In this document: positions 13,960 to 15,139 of the stretch, one piece after another
How positions within the stretch are numbered: position 1 is the first letter of the stretch
Layout: each line of letters begins with the position of its first letter
DNA from: Deltaproteobacteria bacterium
GTDB lineage: Bacteria; Desulfobacterota; Desulfobacteria; Desulfobacterales; B30-G6
Direction of reading: 5' to 3'
DNA: 15,139 bases
Assembly (NCBI GenBank): GCA_003647375.1
Contig: QMMS01000081.1
Span: 1-15,139, forward strand
Translations under genes and position numbers: made by a program
Notes under the pieces: model-generated
What the model saw: only the letters and a program-made list of their open reading frames with translations
Databases searched by the model: none
What the model was told of the DNA's origin: nothing

Positions 13960-15139
13960 ATGGCACTAGATCGAAAAATTGCATACATCGATCTTTCCAA
14001 AGGCAAGATTGAATCCAAGCCCATCCCGCTTGAAATCCGAAAAAAATTCCTGGGCGGCAGGGGACTCGATGCATACCTGTTATATAACCATGCGCCCAAA
14101 GGATGCGATCCTCTCGGGCCTGACAACCCGTTATTGATCAGCGGTGGCATCCTGACGGCCACATGCGCCTCAGCCACAGCCCGGACACACATCATGGCCA
14201 AGTCACCCCTGACCGGTCTTTTAGGGAGTGCCAACATGGGCGGGTTCTTTGCCCCCGAACTGGCGTGGGCCGGCTATCACCACCTGGTCATCACCGGCAA
14301 GGCAAAAAAACCAGTATATCTCTGGATTCACAACGGCACCATCGAAATCCGTGATGCCTCGCATCTGTGGGGAAAGACGACCACAGAAACTCAATGGGCC
14401 ATTCGCGAGGAAATGGGTGACGATGAAATTAAGAGTGCCGTTATTGGTCAAGCCGGTGAAAACCTGGTGCGCTATGCCAATGTAATGACCGGCATTAAAA
14501 ATGCTGCCGGCCGGACAGGCATGGGCTGCATCATGGGTTCGAATATCCTGAAGGCCGTTGCCGTACGCGGAACCATGGATATCAAAATCGCCCATCCCAT
14601 CGAAGCTCTGGACTACAACAAACGGTTCATCGATCAGATCACCAGCGCCAAAGTCAACAAAACCCAGGGCGCACTGGGCACCCCGTTTATATGGGGGGCT
14701 ACCAATAGCTGGGGTGGTGTACGCACCCGCAATTTTCAATACAACCAGCTTGAAAACGCCGACGACATCGAGCCCGAAAGAATCGATGAGATCGCCACGG
14801 AAACCATGGGACCCTACCACATGGCTGGATGCTTTGGCTGCCAGGTCCACTGCCGCGCCCAATACAAGGTTCCGTCAGGCCCCTATGCCGGGAAATATGA
14901 TGAAGGCCCGGAATATACATCCCAGGGAGCCTTCGGTGCTGAACCGGACTGCAAAAAAGCGGAAACAGTTCTGACAGGAAATCATCTGGTTGATCAGTAC
15001 GGTGTGGATAACCTGGAGATCGGCAGCCTCATCTCATGGGCCAAGGAACTTTTTGCACTTGGCATCATCACCACCAAAGAAACCGACGGGCTGGACCTCC
15101 GATTCGGAAATGACGAGGCACTGTTGGAGATGGTTCACC
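13960..15139 (+). CDS. Tungsten aldehyde:ferredoxin oxidoreductase family enzyme, N-terminal part
   Basis: The frame is open from ATG 13960 to the end of the window (393 codons), so the gene is cut. GAGGGGG at 13944-13950 supports the start. It opens with MALDRKIAYIDLSKG and the pterin-binding GGRGLDAYLLY. Next come ARTHIMAKSPLTG and SANMGGFFAPELAWAGYHHL, then GRTGMGCIMGSNILKAVAVRG. The iron-sulfur motif C291-x2-C294-x3-C298 (GCFGCQVHC) follows, then DEGPEYTSQGAFG and QYGVDNLEIGSLISWAKELF, all in the order of AOR. The fourth cluster cysteine lies beyond the window. Family enzymes oxidise aldehydes, or in the BamB branch reduce benzoyl-CoA. No BamB-like tungsten-ligating cysteine is seen near residues 315-330, so an aldehyde-oxidising type is preferred. 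The divergent ferredoxins are likely partners. Confidence 0.9.
   Translation, partial: MALDRKIAYIDLSKGKIESKPIPLEIRKKFLGGRGLDAYLLYNHAPKGCDPLGPDNPLLISGGILTATCASATARTHIMAKSPLTGLLGSANMGGFFAPELAWAGYHHLVITGKAKKPVYLWIHNGTIEIRDASHLWGKTTTETQWAIREEMGDDEIKSAVIGQAGENLVRYANVMTGIKNAAGRTGMGCIMGSNILKAVAVRGTMDIKIAHPIEALDYNKRFIDQITSAKVNKTQGALGTPFIWGATNSWGGVRTRNFQYNQLENADDIEPERIDEIATETMGPYHMAGCFGCQVHCRAQYKVPSGPYAGKYDEGPEYTSQGAFGAEPDCKKAETVLTGNHLVDQYGVDNLEIGSLISWAKELFALGIITTKETDGLDLRFGNDEALLEMVH

Noticed and set aside
1..15139. CRISPR array, tRNA, rRNA, transposase or prophage genes
   Set aside because: No regularly spaced repeats, tRNA-like cloverleaf, rRNA sequence or mobile-element protein was recognised by reading both strands.

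Overview
The window looks like chromosomal DNA of a strictly anaerobic, aromatic-degrading bacterium, most likely a sulfate-reducing member of the former Deltaproteobacteria (Desulfobacterota), for example a relative of Desulfatiglans or Desulfosarcina. This is inferred from the gene set: phenylphosphate-synthase-type subunits, a UbiD carboxylase, a tungsten aldehyde:ferredoxin oxidoreductase-family enzyme, polyferredoxins and a MetV-like protein. It also fits the intergenic spaces, which are full of short inverted repeats. No rRNA, tRNA, CRISPR array, transposase or phage gene is visible.

Layout. (1) 1-261, minus: N-terminal part of a NUDIX hydrolase, cut by the window edge. (2) 369-446: a cluster of small hairpins. 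(3) 526-1473, minus: a LysR-type regulator. It is divergent from (4), the main plus-strand cluster 1744-11515: phenylphosphate synthase histidine-domain subunit (ppsA), its ATP-grasp-like subunit (ppsB), a UbiD-family (de)carboxylase, a stand-alone response regulator, an EntE/DhbE-like aryl adenylate/CoA ligase, a Tm-1-like UPF0261 protein, an LpdD-like small protein and the flavin prenyltransferase UbiX. (5) 11518-11724: a remnant of an NTF2/SnoaL-like gene. (6) 12401-13383 and 11679-12401, minus: a four-cluster ferredoxin, a two-cluster ferredoxin with a zinc-ribbon-like tail, and a MetV-like protein. (7) 13653 to the end, plus: a small zinc-ribbon protein and the start of an aldehyde:ferredoxin oxidoreductase (AOR) family enzyme that runs off the window.

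How the genes fit together (inference from known pathways). PpsA and PpsB would phosphorylate phenol to phenylphosphate, or aniline to phenylphosphoamidate as described for Desulfatiglans anilini. The prenyl-FMN-dependent UbiD enzyme would carboxylate the activated ring. UbiX makes the prenyl-FMN, and the LpdD-like protein may help load or mature it. The ligase would convert the resulting hydroxy- or aminobenzoate to its CoA thioester. The LysR protein probably controls the cluster: a good sigma70-like promoter lies upstream of ppsA, and a T-N11-A dyad is centred about 65 bases before the predicted transcription start.

The least explained parts are the stand-alone response regulator and the Tm-1-like protein inside this pathway. 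Also unexplained are the absence of ppsC and of the extra phenylphosphate carboxylase subunits, and a MetV-like protein with ferredoxins but no MetF next to a divergent AOR-family operon.
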